Shown here piece by piece: positions 39,404 to 47,942 of a stretch of DNA of 64,000 bases (positions are counted from its first letter, which is position 1; the number at the start of each line of letters is the position of its first letter). The position numbers and the translations under genes are program-made. The notes beneath the pieces are model-generated. The model was not told where the DNA came from. It saw nothing but the letters and a program-made list of their open reading frames with translations, and ran no database searches. The stretch spans positions 372,001-436,000 of the forward strand of contig CAWHQR010000002.1 of NCBI GenBank assembly GCA_963831605.1. Direction: 5' to 3'. Source of the DNA: DASUPK01 sp963831605. Lineage in GTDB: Bacteria > Actinomycetota > Thermoleophilia > Solirubrobacterales > 70-9.

Positions 39404-40203
39404 GCCACCTGCTCCGCGAGCACGCCCCGATCAGCGAGGAGGGGTGGCGCCTGCTCGACGAGGAAGCCCGGGAGCGCCTCACCCCCGCCCTCGCCGCCCG
39501 CAAGCTGGTGGACTTCGACGGACCACATGGCTGGGGCCATTCCGCCACCAACCTCGGCCGTACCGAAGCTGTGTCCGGAGCACCCGGCGATGGAGTGGCC
39601 GCCAAGCAGCGGCGTGTGCTCGGGCTGGTCGAGCTGCGGGCGGAGTTCTCCGTCTCCCGCTCTGAGCTCGACGACGCGGAGCGTGGCGCCGAGGACATCG
39701 ACCTGGATGCGCTCGCCGAGGCGGCCCGGAAGATCGCCGGCGCCGAGAACTCGATCGTCTTCGGAGGCTGGAAGAAGGCCGGCATCACCGGTGTGAACGA
39801 GGGCTCCCCCAACAAGGCGATCGCCCTCGGCAAGGACTGTGAGCGCTACCCGCGCCACATCGCAAAGGCCGTCGACGACCTGCGTGCGGTTGGAGTCGGC
39901 GGTCCATTTGGCCTCGCGCTCAGTCCCGAGGCCCACACTCGTGTCCTCGAAACGGGAGAGCACGGCGGCTACCCCCTTATGCAGCACCTCGGAGAGATCC
40001 TCGGTGGACCGATCGTCTGGGCCCCGGCCGTGAAGGGCGGCGCCGTTCTCAGTCTCCGGGGCGGCGACTTCCTCTTTGAATCCGGACAGGACCTCTCCAT
40101 CGGCTATCTGAGCCACGACGCCGACTCGGTGCAGCTGTACCTGGAGGAGAGCTTCAGCTTCCGGGCGGTGACGCCCGAAGCGGCGGTCCCCCTCGCGCCC
40201 TGA
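39400..40203 (+). CDS. Family 1 encapsulin shell protein
   Basis: The product is 267 residues with the HK97 fold of encapsulin nanocompartments (linocin M18/PF04454). Landmarks are LLREHAPISEEGWRLLDEEA, LVDFDGPHGWGHSATNLGR, VLGLVELRAEFSVSRSELDD, AENSIVFGG, LALSPEAHTRVLETGEHGGY and GIVWAP-like GGPIVWAPAVKGGAVLSLRG, ending FRAVTPEAAVPLAP. Subunits assemble into an icosahedral shell around EncFtn in the cytoplasm. ATGA overlap with EncFtn indicates coupling so that cargo and shell are made together. Confidence 0.95.
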   Translation: MSHLLREHAPISEEGWRLLDEEARERLTPALAARKLVDFDGPHGWGHSATNLGRTEAVSGAPGDGVAAKQRRVLGLVELRAEFSVSRSELDDAERGAEDIDLDALAEAARKIAGAENSIVFGGWKKAGITGVNEGSPNKAIALGKDCERYPRHIAKAVDDLRAVGVGGPFGLALSPEAHTRVLETGEHGGYPLMQHLGEILGGPIVWAPAVKGGAVLSLRGGDFLFESGQDLSIGYLSHDADSVQLYLEESFSFRAVTPEAAVPLAP

Positions 40204-40230
40204 ACGGCGGCCCTGCGTATCGCCCGCGGG

Positions 40231-41286
40231 CTAGGCGCAGGACCAGGCGCTCGGCCCGGAGTCCCGCCAGATCTCCGCGGCGATCCGGTCCTGCTCGGCC
40301 TTGGGCGCGTTCTGCGGCTCGCCCTGGCCACCGTACGCGGCCCAGGTCGAGGGGAGGATCTGGTACGCGCCGCCGGCTCCGCTCGAGGAGTTGAGCGCGT
40401 GGTAGTTGCCGCCCGACTCGCACATGACGATGTAGGTCGGGATCGAGTAGGGGCCGCCGAGGTATGCCGGGTTGCCGGAACCCGACGACGATGAGGACGA
40501 GGACTGCTGGGCGCGCTGCTGCTGCTGCTGCTGCTCGAGCTGGGCGACCTGGTTCTGAGCGTCCGAGAGCGAGGCCTGCGTGCCGGAGCGCGCCTGAGCG
40601 ACCGCCGCGGCGTCCTGGTTCGCGGCCTGCTCGCTCGCGATGAAGCTCTGCTTGGTGGCGGTGAGCTGCTGGGCTTCGGCGTCCGAGCTCTGCTTCAGGT
40701 CCGCGACCTGGTGGGTGTGATCGGCCATCTGGTTCCGCAACGTCGCGACCTGGTTCGCGATGCGCATGTCGGCGTGATGCAGCGCCTGCAGGTAATCGGC
40801 GCGCGTGGAGAGGTCGTCGAAGCCGTTCGATTCGAGCAGCACCGTGACGTAGTCGGGCGCATCGCTCTCGTAGATGTCGACGAGTCGCCGGTCGAGCACC
40901 TTGACCGAGGTGGCGTACCGCCCGCGCAGCGCCTCGAGCTGACGCTCGGCGACGTCGAGCTGCTTCGACAGCTGCTGCGAGCGAGCCTGGGCGTCCTGCA
41001 CCTGGGCGTTCAGCTCCATCGCGTGTGCTCCCGCCTGGTGTGCCTGGGTGGTCAGCGAGGCGATCTGCGCCGTCTGCGATCCGACCTTGTCCGAGAGCTG
41101 GCCTGCGTCTGAGCGCGCCGCCCCGATCTTGTCCTTGAGCGAGGGATCCTTGGCGCCGGCGAGGCTGATGCCGAGGGCGACGCTCACCGCCAGCGCAACC
41201 GCGCCGCCAAGCGCGATCCGCCTACGCCTGAATGCCCGGCGAGGCCGGACGCGTGCACTGCGGACGTATGTCGTCGCTGCTGCCAT
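40231..41286 (-). CDS. Secreted coiled-coil protein with Rpf-like lytic domain
   Basis: The product is 351 residues. An N-terminal basic stretch and membrane/signal segment (IALGGAVALAVSVALGISLA) is followed by about 200 residues of coiled coil (QLSDKVGSQTAQIASLTTQA and onwards), a glutamine/serine linker, and a C-terminal lysozyme-like domain of the resuscitation-promoting-factor kind: IVMCESGGNYHALNSSSGA, with the catalytic Glu, and GAYQILPSTWAAYGGQG. The coil resembles FtsX/RipC-type regulators of peptidoglycan hydrolases. A c-di-AMP riboswitch lies directly upstream, so expression is linked to osmotic or cell-wall signals. GGAG abuts the ATG closely, so the start is slightly uncertain. 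Confidence 0.88.
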   Translation of the reverse strand: MAAATTYVRSARVRPRRAFRRRRIALGGAVALAVSVALGISLAGAKDPSLKDKIGAARSDAGQLSDKVGSQTAQIASLTTQAHQAGAHAMELNAQVQDAQARSQQLSKQLDVAERQLEALRGRYATSVKVLDRRLVDIYESDAPDYVTVLLESNGFDDLSTRADYLQALHHADMRIANQVATLRNQMADHTHQVADLKQSSDAEAQQLTATKQSFIASEQAANQDAAAVAQARSGTQASLSDAQNQVAQLEQQQQQQRAQQSSSSSSSGSGNPAYLGGPYSIPTYIVMCESGGNYHALNSSSGAGGAYQILPSTWAAYGGQGEPQNAPKAEQDRIAAEIWRDSGPSAWSCA

Positions 41287-41291
41287 CTCCT

Positions 41292-41440
41292 TCGGTGCCT
41301 GCGGGGTTAGCTGACGGGCTCACGCGGCAAGGAGTCGCGTTACGCCGGAGCTGTGGCCGGCAATTCGCCCCAACAACCTGGGTTCCCCGCTCCCTCGAAT
41401 CGAGGGATTCGGCTCTCTCGAGCCAGGAACGGTAGCGAAC
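41292..41440 (-). ncRNA. Cyclic di-AMP riboswitch (ydaO-yuaA type)
   Basis: Reading the minus strand, the conserved blocks appear in order: GAGAGCCGAATCCC, GGGAGCGGGGAACCCA, TTGGGGCGAATTG and, close to the gene, CCCGTCAGCTAACCCCGCAG followed by GC. The last block is the hallmark of the ydaO-yuaA class. It ends about five bases before the gene start. This class senses cyclic di-AMP and usually turns expression off when the ligand is abundant. In actinobacteria it often precedes Rpf and other cell-wall hydrolase genes, which fits the gene below it. Confidence 0.9.
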
Positions 41441-41522
41441 GCTCTCACAGGCGCGTCGCGGGCGTTGTCGCCCGGTCCGGACCGGTCTCCTGGTGCACAA
41501 AATCCTGCAGATCGTGCCTGGC

Positions 41523-42449
41523 TCAGGCGGCCAGGGCGAGCGCCGAGTCGTCGCGGTAGGCACGACATACCTCGCGCAGGATGCCGAGCATCTCCTCGGC
41601 GGCAGGCGAGCGCGCCTCGCTCTCCCGCGTGACGGCCCAGACGCGGCGGATCGGCTTTCGGCCGCGCACCGCACGCAGCTCGATGTCGGGATGACCGCCG
41701 GCGAGCTCGGGCATGATCGTCACGCCGAGGCCGCCCGCGACGAATCCCTTGATCACCTCGTACTCCTCGCTCTGGAAGCTGATCCTGGGCTCGAAGCCGG
41801 CATCACGACAGATCTGGAGAACCTGCTCGCGGCAGGAGCTGGGCAGCTCTCCGCAGAGCCAGTCCTCGTCGGCTAGGTCCTCGATCCGAACGGACTTGGC
41901 GGCGGCAAGCGGGTGCCCGGGCGGCAGCGCCACCCGCATCGACTCCTCGTAGATCAGCTCCGCCTCGACGTCGCGGGCGAAGTCGAGCGGGAAGTCGGGA
42001 TAGTCGAAGACGACCGCCAGGTCGAAGTCGCCCCTCTTCAGGGACGGGAAGGCGTCCTCCGGCTCATCCTCAGAGAACTCGAGCTCGACCTTGGGGAAGC
42101 GGCGGCGGAAGAGCGCCAGCGCCTTCGTCATCAGGGTCGCGCTGGCGGTCGGGAAGCTGGCCAGGCGGAGACGGCCGCCCTCCAGACCGGCGATCTGGGC
42201 GAGCTCGCGCTCCGCCTCCTCGAGCCGGCACATCACGGCGTCGCCATGAGACATCAGCGCCTCGCCGGCGGTGGTCAGCTTCGGCCCCTCGCTGGTCCGC
42301 TCGAGCAGCGAGATCCCGACCTCCCGCTCGAGCACGGCGATCTGCTGGCTGACCGCCGACTGCGACAGGTGCAGCGACTCGGCCGCAGCGGAGAAGGAGC
42401 CGCGGGCCACCACCTCCTGGAGAACCCTCAAGCGCCTCACATCGAGCAT
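41523..42449 (-). CDS. LysR-family transcriptional regulator
   Basis: The product is 308 residues. The N-terminal winged helix MLDVRRLRVLQEVVARGSFS, AAAESLHLSQSAVSQQIAVL is typical. The effector domain begins RLASFPTASATLMTKALALF and has EYEVIKGFVAGGLGVTIMPE. The ligand is unknown. The gene has a divergent small ORF at 42555 that could be its target. It lies between the riboswitch leader and the argG operon without being part of either. Confidence 0.9.
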   Translation of the reverse strand: MLDVRRLRVLQEVVARGSFSAAAESLHLSQSAVSQQIAVLEREVGISLLERTSEGPKLTTAGEALMSHGDAVMCRLEEAERELAQIAGLEGGRLRLASFPTASATLMTKALALFRRRFPKVELEFSEDEPEDAFPSLKRGDFDLAVVFDYPDFPLDFARDVEAELIYEESMRVALPPGHPLAAAKSVRIEDLADEDWLCGELPSSCREQVLQICRDAGFEPRISFQSEEYEVIKGFVAGGLGVTIMPELAGGHPDIELRAVRGRKPIRRVWAVTRESEARSPAAEEMLGILREVCRAYRDDSALALAA

Positions 42450-42461
42450 AAGACAAACTTA

Positions 42462-42929
42462 TCACGCTGAGAAGGAATCCATGTTGCGCTGATAGCTCAC
42501 GAAGAGGACCATCGGTGTCGTTCTAGAGATGACAACCGATCGAGAGGAGCTGAGATGGAGGCGCATGCAGGCAGGATCAGGATTCCCACCGCCAAGAGGG
42601 CGAAGCCGCGTCGGCGGGGCCGCCTGCTCGAGCTCCTCCGCGAGCTCTCGCGTGCCCGGCGCGATCGGGCGATTCGGGCGCACGACGCAAGGATGCACTC
42701 CGTCCCCGGCTCGGAGCACACCCACATGCTGAGGCCGCGAGGCTTCTAGGCCTGCCTCCTCCTCGTCGTCGCGCGAGGCGAGGTAGGCGCCCACGCCCAG
42801 CACTGTCAGGGCAACTCCGGCGCCGGCCGCGATACGGATCTCGCGCGCATAGCGCCAGCGAAGGAAAGCGACGATGAAGCGCCAGCGGAAGAGCCCGACT
42901 ACCAGACGGCCGATCAGCTTGTAGATCAT
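42462..42929 (-). CDS. Small membrane-associated protein downstream of argG
   Basis: The first 60 residues look real: MIYKLIGRLVVGLFRWRFIV and a basic segment, then IRIAAGAGVALTVLGVGAYL, and an acidic end ASRDDEEEA. The remaining 95 residues are antisense to 42555-42749 and not protein-like, so the real C-terminus is probably near 42750 with a one-base shift; a TAG would follow at once in the other frame. The ATG overlaps the argG stop as ATGA. Similar 55-60 residue proteins occur in Thermoleophilia. Function is unknown. Confidence 0.6.
   Translation of the reverse strand: MIYKLIGRLVVGLFRWRFIVAFLRWRYAREIRIAAGAGVALTVLGVGAYLASRDDEEEAGLEASRPQHVGVLRAGDGVHPCVVRPNRPIAPGTRELAEELEQAAPPTRLRPLGGGNPDPACMRLHLSSSRSVVISRTTPMVLFVSYQRNMDSFSA
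42555..42749 (+). CDS. Small basic protein, uncertain
   Basis: The ORF of 64 codons has a strong ribosome binding site (GAGGAG five bases before ATG 42555). The product is Arg-rich and helical (KRRGRLLELLRELSRARRDR-like composition). It is divergent to the LysR gene and antisense to the 3' part of the frame at 42462-42929. The alternative is that this is only antisense to the small membrane protein's tail. The RBS and the shared stop region around 42747 favour a real gene, moderately. Confidence 0.45.
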   Translation: MEAHAGRIRIPTAKRAKPRRRGRLLELLRELSRARRDRAIRAHDARMHSVPGSEHTHMLRPRGF

Positions 42930-44197
42930 TCGGTCTCCTTTCGGATGCGATGGGCCAGCCTGCTCTGCAGCGTGAAGAGCTCGATGAACCCCGGGCTTGC
43001 GTGCTGGGAGAAGTCTCCCCCGGACTCGCCGAATGAAGCCAGCGAGCGGTCATAGAGCGCGAAGGGCGAGTTCCGCCGAATCGGCGTCACGGATCCGCGG
43101 TAGAGCCTGAGCGACACCTCGCCGGTGACGAACTCGTTGACCGAGTCCATGTAGGCGTCGAGGTCGCTCCGCAGGGGCTCCAGCCAGAGCCCGGCGTAGC
43201 AGAGGTAGGCCCACTGGCTCTCGAGGGCACCCTTGAAGTTGTTCTGGTGGATCGTGCAGACGAGCTTCTCCAACTCGCGGTGTGCGGCCAGCACGATCGC
43301 GGCGGCCGGCACCTCGTAGAGGTCTCGGACCTTGAGGCCGACGACGCGGTCCTCGATGTGATCGACGATGCCGACGCCATGTCGCTGTCCGATCTCGGCG
43401 GCCCGCTCGAGCAGGTCCACCAGGCCGAGCTGCTCGCCATCGATCGAGACCGGACGACCCCGCTCGAACCCGATCGTGAGCTCCTGCGGCTCATCCGGCG
43501 CATCCTCAGGCCGGGTGACGAGCTGGAAGACGTCATCCGGCGGAGCGGCATCGAGATCCTCGATCTCCCGCCCCTCGGACGATCGCCCCCAGAGGTTGTC
43601 GTCGATCGAATAGGGCGAGACCTCCGTCCCACCCTTCACCGGGATGCCGTGCTCGCGGGCGTATGCGATCTCCTCCTCCCTGCCCATCTGCCATTCGCGC
43701 ACCGGGGCGATGATCCGCAGCTCCGGATCGAGCGTCGCGATGGTCGCCTCGATCCGCACCTGGTCGTTGCCCTTGCCGGTGCAGCCATGAGCGATCGTGT
43801 CGCAGCCATGCTCGCGCGCCGCCTCGACCGCGAGCTTCCCGATCAGTGGCCTGCCGAGCGCCGTGAACAGCGGGTAGCCGCCGCCGTAGAGGGCGTTCGC
43901 CCTGATGGCCCGCAGGACGTAGTCGTCTGCGAATTCCTCACGGGCGTCGACCAGGACGGTCTCGACGGCCCCGAGCTGCTCGGCCTTGCCGGTGACGACG
44001 CCCCAATCCTCGCCCGGCTGCCCGAGATCGACCGTGAGCGTCACGATCTCGGCTCCGTAGCGCTCCTGGATCCACTTCAGCATCACGCTGGTGTCGAGTC
44101 CGCCCGAGTAGAGCAGCAGCACGCGGCCGACCTGCGCGGGGTCGGCCTGGTAGGAGGCGATCCGCGGAGCCTCGGGATTGTTCGGATCGGCGGACAT
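42926..44197 (-). CDS. argG: Argininosuccinate synthase
   Basis: This enzyme joins citrulline and aspartate using ATP in arginine synthesis. The product is 423 residues from ATG 44197; the frame upstream to 44407 is not protein-like. The P-loop-like VLLLYSGGLDTSVMLKWIQE is diagnostic, with HGCTGKGNDQVRIEATIATL, EVSPYSIDDNLWGRSSEGRE, GIVDHIEDRVVGLKVRDLYE and YLCYAGLWLEPLRSDLDAY further on. A C-terminal extension FSQHASPGFIELFTLQSRLA is as in the longer form of the family. It is coupled to the small membrane protein below it. Confidence 0.96.
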   Translation of the reverse strand: MSADPNNPEAPRIASYQADPAQVGRVLLLYSGGLDTSVMLKWIQERYGAEIVTLTVDLGQPGEDWGVVTGKAEQLGAVETVLVDAREEFADDYVLRAIRANALYGGGYPLFTALGRPLIGKLAVEAAREHGCDTIAHGCTGKGNDQVRIEATIATLDPELRIIAPVREWQMGREEEIAYAREHGIPVKGGTEVSPYSIDDNLWGRSSEGREIEDLDAAPPDDVFQLVTRPEDAPDEPQELTIGFERGRPVSIDGEQLGLVDLLERAAEIGQRHGVGIVDHIEDRVVGLKVRDLYEVPAAAIVLAAHRELEKLVCTIHQNNFKGALESQWAYLCYAGLWLEPLRSDLDAYMDSVNEFVTGEVSLRLYRGSVTPIRRNSPFALYDRSLASFGESGGDFSQHASPGFIELFTLQSRLAHRIRKETE

Positions 44198-44342
44198 TGA
44201 GCCGGGAGTGTGCCGCTTTCGCTCTGCCGCCGCTGAGACAATTACGGCGTGGGTCACTTCACACCCAACATCGCGATCATGCGGGTCACGGATTCCGACC
44301 CGAGCGCCATGAGCTGCCGGCCGGTGCCGTAGAGAAGCGGAA

Positions 44343-45332
44343 ATGGGGAATCCCGTAATCAGCTCGAGAGGCGCCTGGCGATTGGGCGGCGCGCTGCTGA
44401 TCGTCACCGCGGCGACCTCCTATGCGACCGCGCTTCTGCTGGGCGTGCATACCACCCTGGCGATCGACGCCCTCAGCGCGATCACGGCCGCCATCGGGGT
44501 GGTGTGCCTGCGCGTCCCGGCGGAGAACGTGGATGACCGCTGGCTGTACGCGGTCCCTCTGATCGCGGTGGTGCAGGTGGTGATCGACATCGGGCTGGTC
44601 GACTACGTCCTCACCACCCTCTTCCTGCCGATCGCCCTCTACGTCACTCTCGTCTTCTCGAACCCCCGCGTCGCCGCCGCCTATCTCGCGCTCATCGTCG
44701 TCGGGCTGCTGACGCCCTTCATCTACGCGGCTGAGCCCACCAGGAACACCGCGCTCTGGGTGCTCGTGGTCGGGCCTGCGGCGATCTTCGTGGCCGTGGT
44801 CACCGGCCGGCTCACCGCCGGGCTGCATACGAGCAGGGAGGCCTATCGCCGTCTCTCGATAGTCGACGGGCTCACCGGAGTCGGGAACTACCGCGCCCTG
44901 ATGACGCGGTTGAATCACGAGACCGGCCGTCACGCGAGGCGAGACCGCCAATTCGCCCTGCTCACGATGGACCTCGACGGGTTCAAGGTCGTCAACGAGT
45001 CGAACGGCCACCTCGTCGGTGACGCCCTGTTGGCGACGGTCGGCTCACTTCTGAACGTCAAGGTCCGCGACGAGGATGGCGTCTACAGACAGGGCGGCGA
45101 CGAGTTCTCCGTGGTCGCGCCCGAAACCGGTCGCGAAGATGCCGAGCTGCTGGCGCGCCGAATCCAGCGGGCTCTGCGAGGCATCAAATCCGGTGACGTG
45201 CGGATCTCGGCGAGCATCGGGACGGCCGTCTTCCCCCAGGACGGATCCAACCCGGCCGAGCTCCTGGATTCCGCCGACCTGGACCTGCGGACGCGGAAGG
45301 CGAATCCGCGCGCTGTCTCGAGATTCGTCTGA
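44343..45332 (+). CDS. Membrane-bound diguanylate cyclase (GGDEF)
   Basis: The product is 329 residues. About six hydrophobic segments span residues 15-160, then a short helix leads into the GGDEF domain: LSIVDGLTGVGNYRALMTRL, LLTMDLDGFKVVNESNGHLV, and the active site RQGGDEFSVVAPETG. An RxxD inhibitory site (RDED) lies five residues before GGDEF, so product inhibition by cyclic di-GMP is expected. The enzyme makes c-di-GMP at the membrane in response to an unknown signal. It diverges from argG with about 145 bases between. Confidence 0.93.
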   Translation: MGNPVISSRGAWRLGGALLIVTAATSYATALLLGVHTTLAIDALSAITAAIGVVCLRVPAENVDDRWLYAVPLIAVVQVVIDIGLVDYVLTTLFLPIALYVTLVFSNPRVAAAYLALIVVGLLTPFIYAAEPTRNTALWVLVVGPAAIFVAVVTGRLTAGLHTSREAYRRLSIVDGLTGVGNYRALMTRLNHETGRHARRDRQFALLTMDLDGFKVVNESNGHLVGDALLATVGSLLNVKVRDEDGVYRQGGDEFSVVAPETGREDAELLARRIQRALRGIKSGDVRISASIGTAVFPQDGSNPAELLDSADLDLRTRKANPRAVSRFV

Positions 45333-45351
45333 GCGGAATACCCGTCGGGCC

Positions 45352-45717
45352 CTAGAGGCCCATCTTCTTCAGGATCTGCTCCGAGTCCTCGATCGCGAAG
45401 TCCTTGCGGAGGCGCTCGGCGATCTCCTGCCGATTGGCGCCGGCCGCGGACATCTGAGTGGTGAGCAGCCGGAGACCGTCGGAAAGCCCGTTCTCGGATT
45501 TCTCGGCCTTCGAATTGCTCGCGGGCTTGGACCTCGGCTGCGGCCCCGGCCCCCGTCCCTTGGCCTCCTCCTGCTCCGGGTCCGATTCCAGCAGCCGCTG
45601 CCGGGCATCCTCGAGAAGGTCAATCAGCTCATCGGACCGGCTGGCGATCGCCCGAGCCTTCTCGATCAGGTCATCCGACAGGTGGGCTTCGGCCTTTTCG
45701 GGTCCGTTCTGGCTCAC
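45352..45717 (-). CDS. Hypothetical cytoplasmic protein
   Basis: The product is 121 residues: a helical N-terminus (LIEKARAIASRSDELIDLLE), a charged, low-complexity middle, and a helical C-terminus (ANRQEIAERLRKDFAIEDSE). No motif is recognised. It is coupled to the next gene upstream by a four-base overlap (ATGA at 45714-45717), so the pair is probably one functional unit. Confidence 0.6.
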   Translation of the reverse strand: MSQNGPEKAEAHLSDDLIEKARAIASRSDELIDLLEDARQRLLESDPEQEEAKGRGPGPQPRSKPASNSKAEKSENGLSDGLRLLTTQMSAAGANRQEIAERLRKDFAIEDSEQILKKMGL

Positions 45718-45902
45718 CGGTCGGCCCTCACCGAGGAGGTCTCCTCGGCCAAGCTCGACCTCTCCAGCTCGGCGCTGACGTGAGCCGTCTCGGCGAGCTG
45801 ACGGGAAGTCTCCACCTCGAGAATGACCTTGAGGCGCACGAGCTCCTGGTACTCCGGCGAGGAGGTGACATCTGCGGAGTGAGGGTTTCCCTGGCTGGAC
45901 AT
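45714..45902 (-). CDS. Small hypothetical protein coupled to the gene at 45352
   Basis: From ATG 45902 the product is 62 residues, acidic and helical (SPEYQELVRLKVILEVETSR, ELERSSLAEETSS). The frame is open to 46049, but those residues are not natural. Its stop overlaps the start of the following gene. Function is unknown; a partner or regulator of the downstream protein is likely from the coupling. Confidence 0.55.
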   Translation of the reverse strand: MSSQGNPHSADVTSSPEYQELVRLKVILEVETSRQLAETAHVSAELERSSLAEETSSVRADR

Positions 45903-46045
45903 TTCGTTGACCGCCGGCGCCTGAAGGCGCCCGGTTGAGTCTTGGATCGTACGGTCGCGATCAGGGGCCGGCATCCGCAATTTGGCGCAGACTTGACGCT
46001 GGGATGCGCCACTGGACAGATCAATAGGGGACGGAAGATCGCGGC

Positions 46046-47026
46046 TCACACAGGTCTGAAGCTCATCGCCACCGCGTCCATCGTCTGCCTTGCCTCACGT
46101 GAGGACGGCTGGCCCAGCCGCGAGAGGATCAGATAGCTGTAGCCGCCGGACACGAGGACGGTGGCCGACTCGGTACCGCCCGGATATCTCACGCGTACGG
46201 TCCTGGCCTGCCTGCCGCCCGTTTCGGCTCGTCCGACCGCCGCGACATGAGCGCCGGGATGTCGCTGGAGGAGGAAAGTCTTTGAGGCGTTTGCGAGCTC
46301 GGTGTCCGACCTCGCTCCCTGCTCGTAGTAGACCTGCACCTCGGCCCTTCCATTCCCGGCCAAGAGGGTCACGGCTCCTCCATCCACCCCAGCGCTCCAG
46401 CCCGGTGGAACGCCGATGGACACGCGGTCGGCGAGTTGCCGCTGGTCGAGCCTGATCGCCTCACGCGACGGCTTCGATTTCCGCTTGGCCTGCGGCGCCG
46501 GAGCGGTCGGGGTAGGCGCGCTTGCCGGCGGCGCGGTGGGGGTGCTCGAGTTGGCCGACTCGTCAGCGGACGTCGATGCGTGGTCGGAACCGCCGCTGGA
46601 GGCGATCGCGAGGACGATCAGGACGAGTGCGCCACCGATCAGCCCAGCGATCAGGACCGGGAGCCAGCTGCGCCAGCTGATCGAGTGGGCCCCGGAATTC
46701 CTTCGCGGTGGCTCGCCCTGCTTGGTCGGCCCTGGGCCACCCCGCGATCCCTCCTCGTCGTCCGCCGGCGGTCTCTTGGCCGCGCGCTTCCTCCTCGCCA
46801 TCCGCTGCGACGCGCTTCGGGATGCCGGCTGATCGACGATCAGCTCCTCATCGGACGCGGCCGGATACTCGATCGACTGCCCGCACCCGCCGCAGATGAC
46901 CCGAACCAGCGACCCGGCGGAGCCCTCCCGGCGCTGGACCTCGAAACCCCCGCCGCAGTCCTCATGCTCGGCCAGGAAGATCGAGAGACCCCTCCTGCTG
47001 AGCTTTTCCACCCCGGGGTCACCCAC
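46046..47026 (-). CDS. Zinc-ribbon, single-pass membrane protein with extracytoplasmic domain
   Basis: The product is 326 residues. The N-terminus has cysteines in EHEDCGGGFEV and VICGGCGQSIEYP that form a zinc ribbon. A basic, disordered stretch precedes one membrane segment (WLPVLIAGLIGGALVLIVLA). A Pro/Thr/Ala linker leads to a C-terminal domain of about 120 residues (RVSIGVPPGWSAGVDGGAVT, YYEQGARSDTELANASKTFL, YLILSRLGQPSSREARQTMD), similar to lipoprotein-type domains with an alpha-beta fold. A sensor or envelope role is an inference. It diverges from the sortase gene. Confidence 0.7.
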   Translation of the reverse strand: MGDPGVEKLSRRGLSIFLAEHEDCGGGFEVQRREGSAGSLVRVICGGCGQSIEYPAASDEELIVDQPASRSASQRMARRKRAAKRPPADDEEGSRGGPGPTKQGEPPRRNSGAHSISWRSWLPVLIAGLIGGALVLIVLAIASSGGSDHASTSADESANSSTPTAPPASAPTPTAPAPQAKRKSKPSREAIRLDQRQLADRVSIGVPPGWSAGVDGGAVTLLAGNGRAEVQVYYEQGARSDTELANASKTFLLQRHPGAHVAAVGRAETGGRQARTVRVRYPGGTESATVLVSGGYSYLILSRLGQPSSREARQTMDAVAMSFRPV

Positions 47027-47221
47027 TCGGCCAACCTACTTGGTCGATCGCCCGGAATCGCGGCGTCCAGGCGCGCGATATCCCCCAGCCCCCCTCGGGG
47101 ATCTGCTGCGCGAGGCCCGTTCCTGAGTTCATCTCTTCACTGCGACCCAAACCTGCCCCCGCGGCACGATATCGAGGGCCGCGGCCAACGCCTCGACGCG
47201 TACGGGTTCATTTACCCAGCG

Positions 47222-47938
47222 ATGCGAGAATTTGCCGTCTTGCGGCGCCTCCTCCACATCGGCTCGATCATGCTGATCACGGCTGGGATCGTGGTCCTCG
47301 CGGACGCGGGACTCACCCTGGTCTGGCAGGAACCGCTCTCAGCCGCCTATGGCGCGATCAAGCAGGGGCAAGCGGCAAGCCAGCTCAATCAGCTCGAATC
47401 GCAGTATCCGACCGCCGCCGACCTGGCGGCGATCAGGGACGTACGAGGAAGCGCCGCCAAGGCGAGGATCCTCGCCGACCGCTTCGAGCCCCACCTCGAG
47501 GAGGGTCACGCGATCGGGCGAATCAAGATCGACCGGATCGGGCTCAACATCGTCGTGATCCAGGGGACCGACACGGCGTCGCTGGAGAAGGGACCTGGGC
47601 ATTACAGGAACACTCCCATCCCGGGGCAGGCGGGCACCGTCGCGATCGCGGGGCACCGGACGACATACCTGGCGCCGTTCCGCCACATCGACGAAATCCA
47701 GAACGGTGACCAGATCCGGATCGAGATGCCCTACGCCGCCTTCACCTACACGGTCCAGAGACACCAGATCGTCGATCCCACCGACGTGGGGATCATCAGG
47801 CCCGTCGGCTACCCGCAGCTCGTGTTGACCGCCTGTCACCCGCCCTACAGCGCAGCCCAGCGCTATGCGATCTTCGCCAAGCTCACCCGGGTCGACACCT
47901 TCGCCGTCACCGGCGAAGGTCGCTGGCCCGCACCGTAG
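47222..47938 (+). CDS. Class E sortase
   Basis: The product is 238 residues from ATG 47222; the long frame upstream is not protein-like. An N-terminal signal anchor (IGSIMLITAGIVVLADAGLT) is followed by the sortase barrel: IGRIKIDRIGLNIVVIQGTD, the catalytic His in VAIAGHRTTYLAPF, the catalytic Cys in LVLTACHPPYSAAQRYAIF and the following Arg in AAQRY. Class E enzymes attach surface proteins in high-GC Gram-positives. A likely substrate with an LPFTG signal is encoded at 49470-49832. The polyprenyl transferase frame overlaps it on the other strand, almost certainly as an artefact. Confidence 0.92.
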   Translation: MREFAVLRRLLHIGSIMLITAGIVVLADAGLTLVWQEPLSAAYGAIKQGQAASQLNQLESQYPTAADLAAIRDVRGSAAKARILADRFEPHLEEGHAIGRIKIDRIGLNIVVIQGTDTASLEKGPGHYRNTPIPGQAGTVAIAGHRTTYLAPFRHIDEIQNGDQIRIEMPYAAFTYTVQRHQIVDPTDVGIIRPVGYPQLVLTACHPPYSAAQRYAIFAKLTRVDTFAVTGEGRWPAP

Positions 47939-47942
47939 GCGC

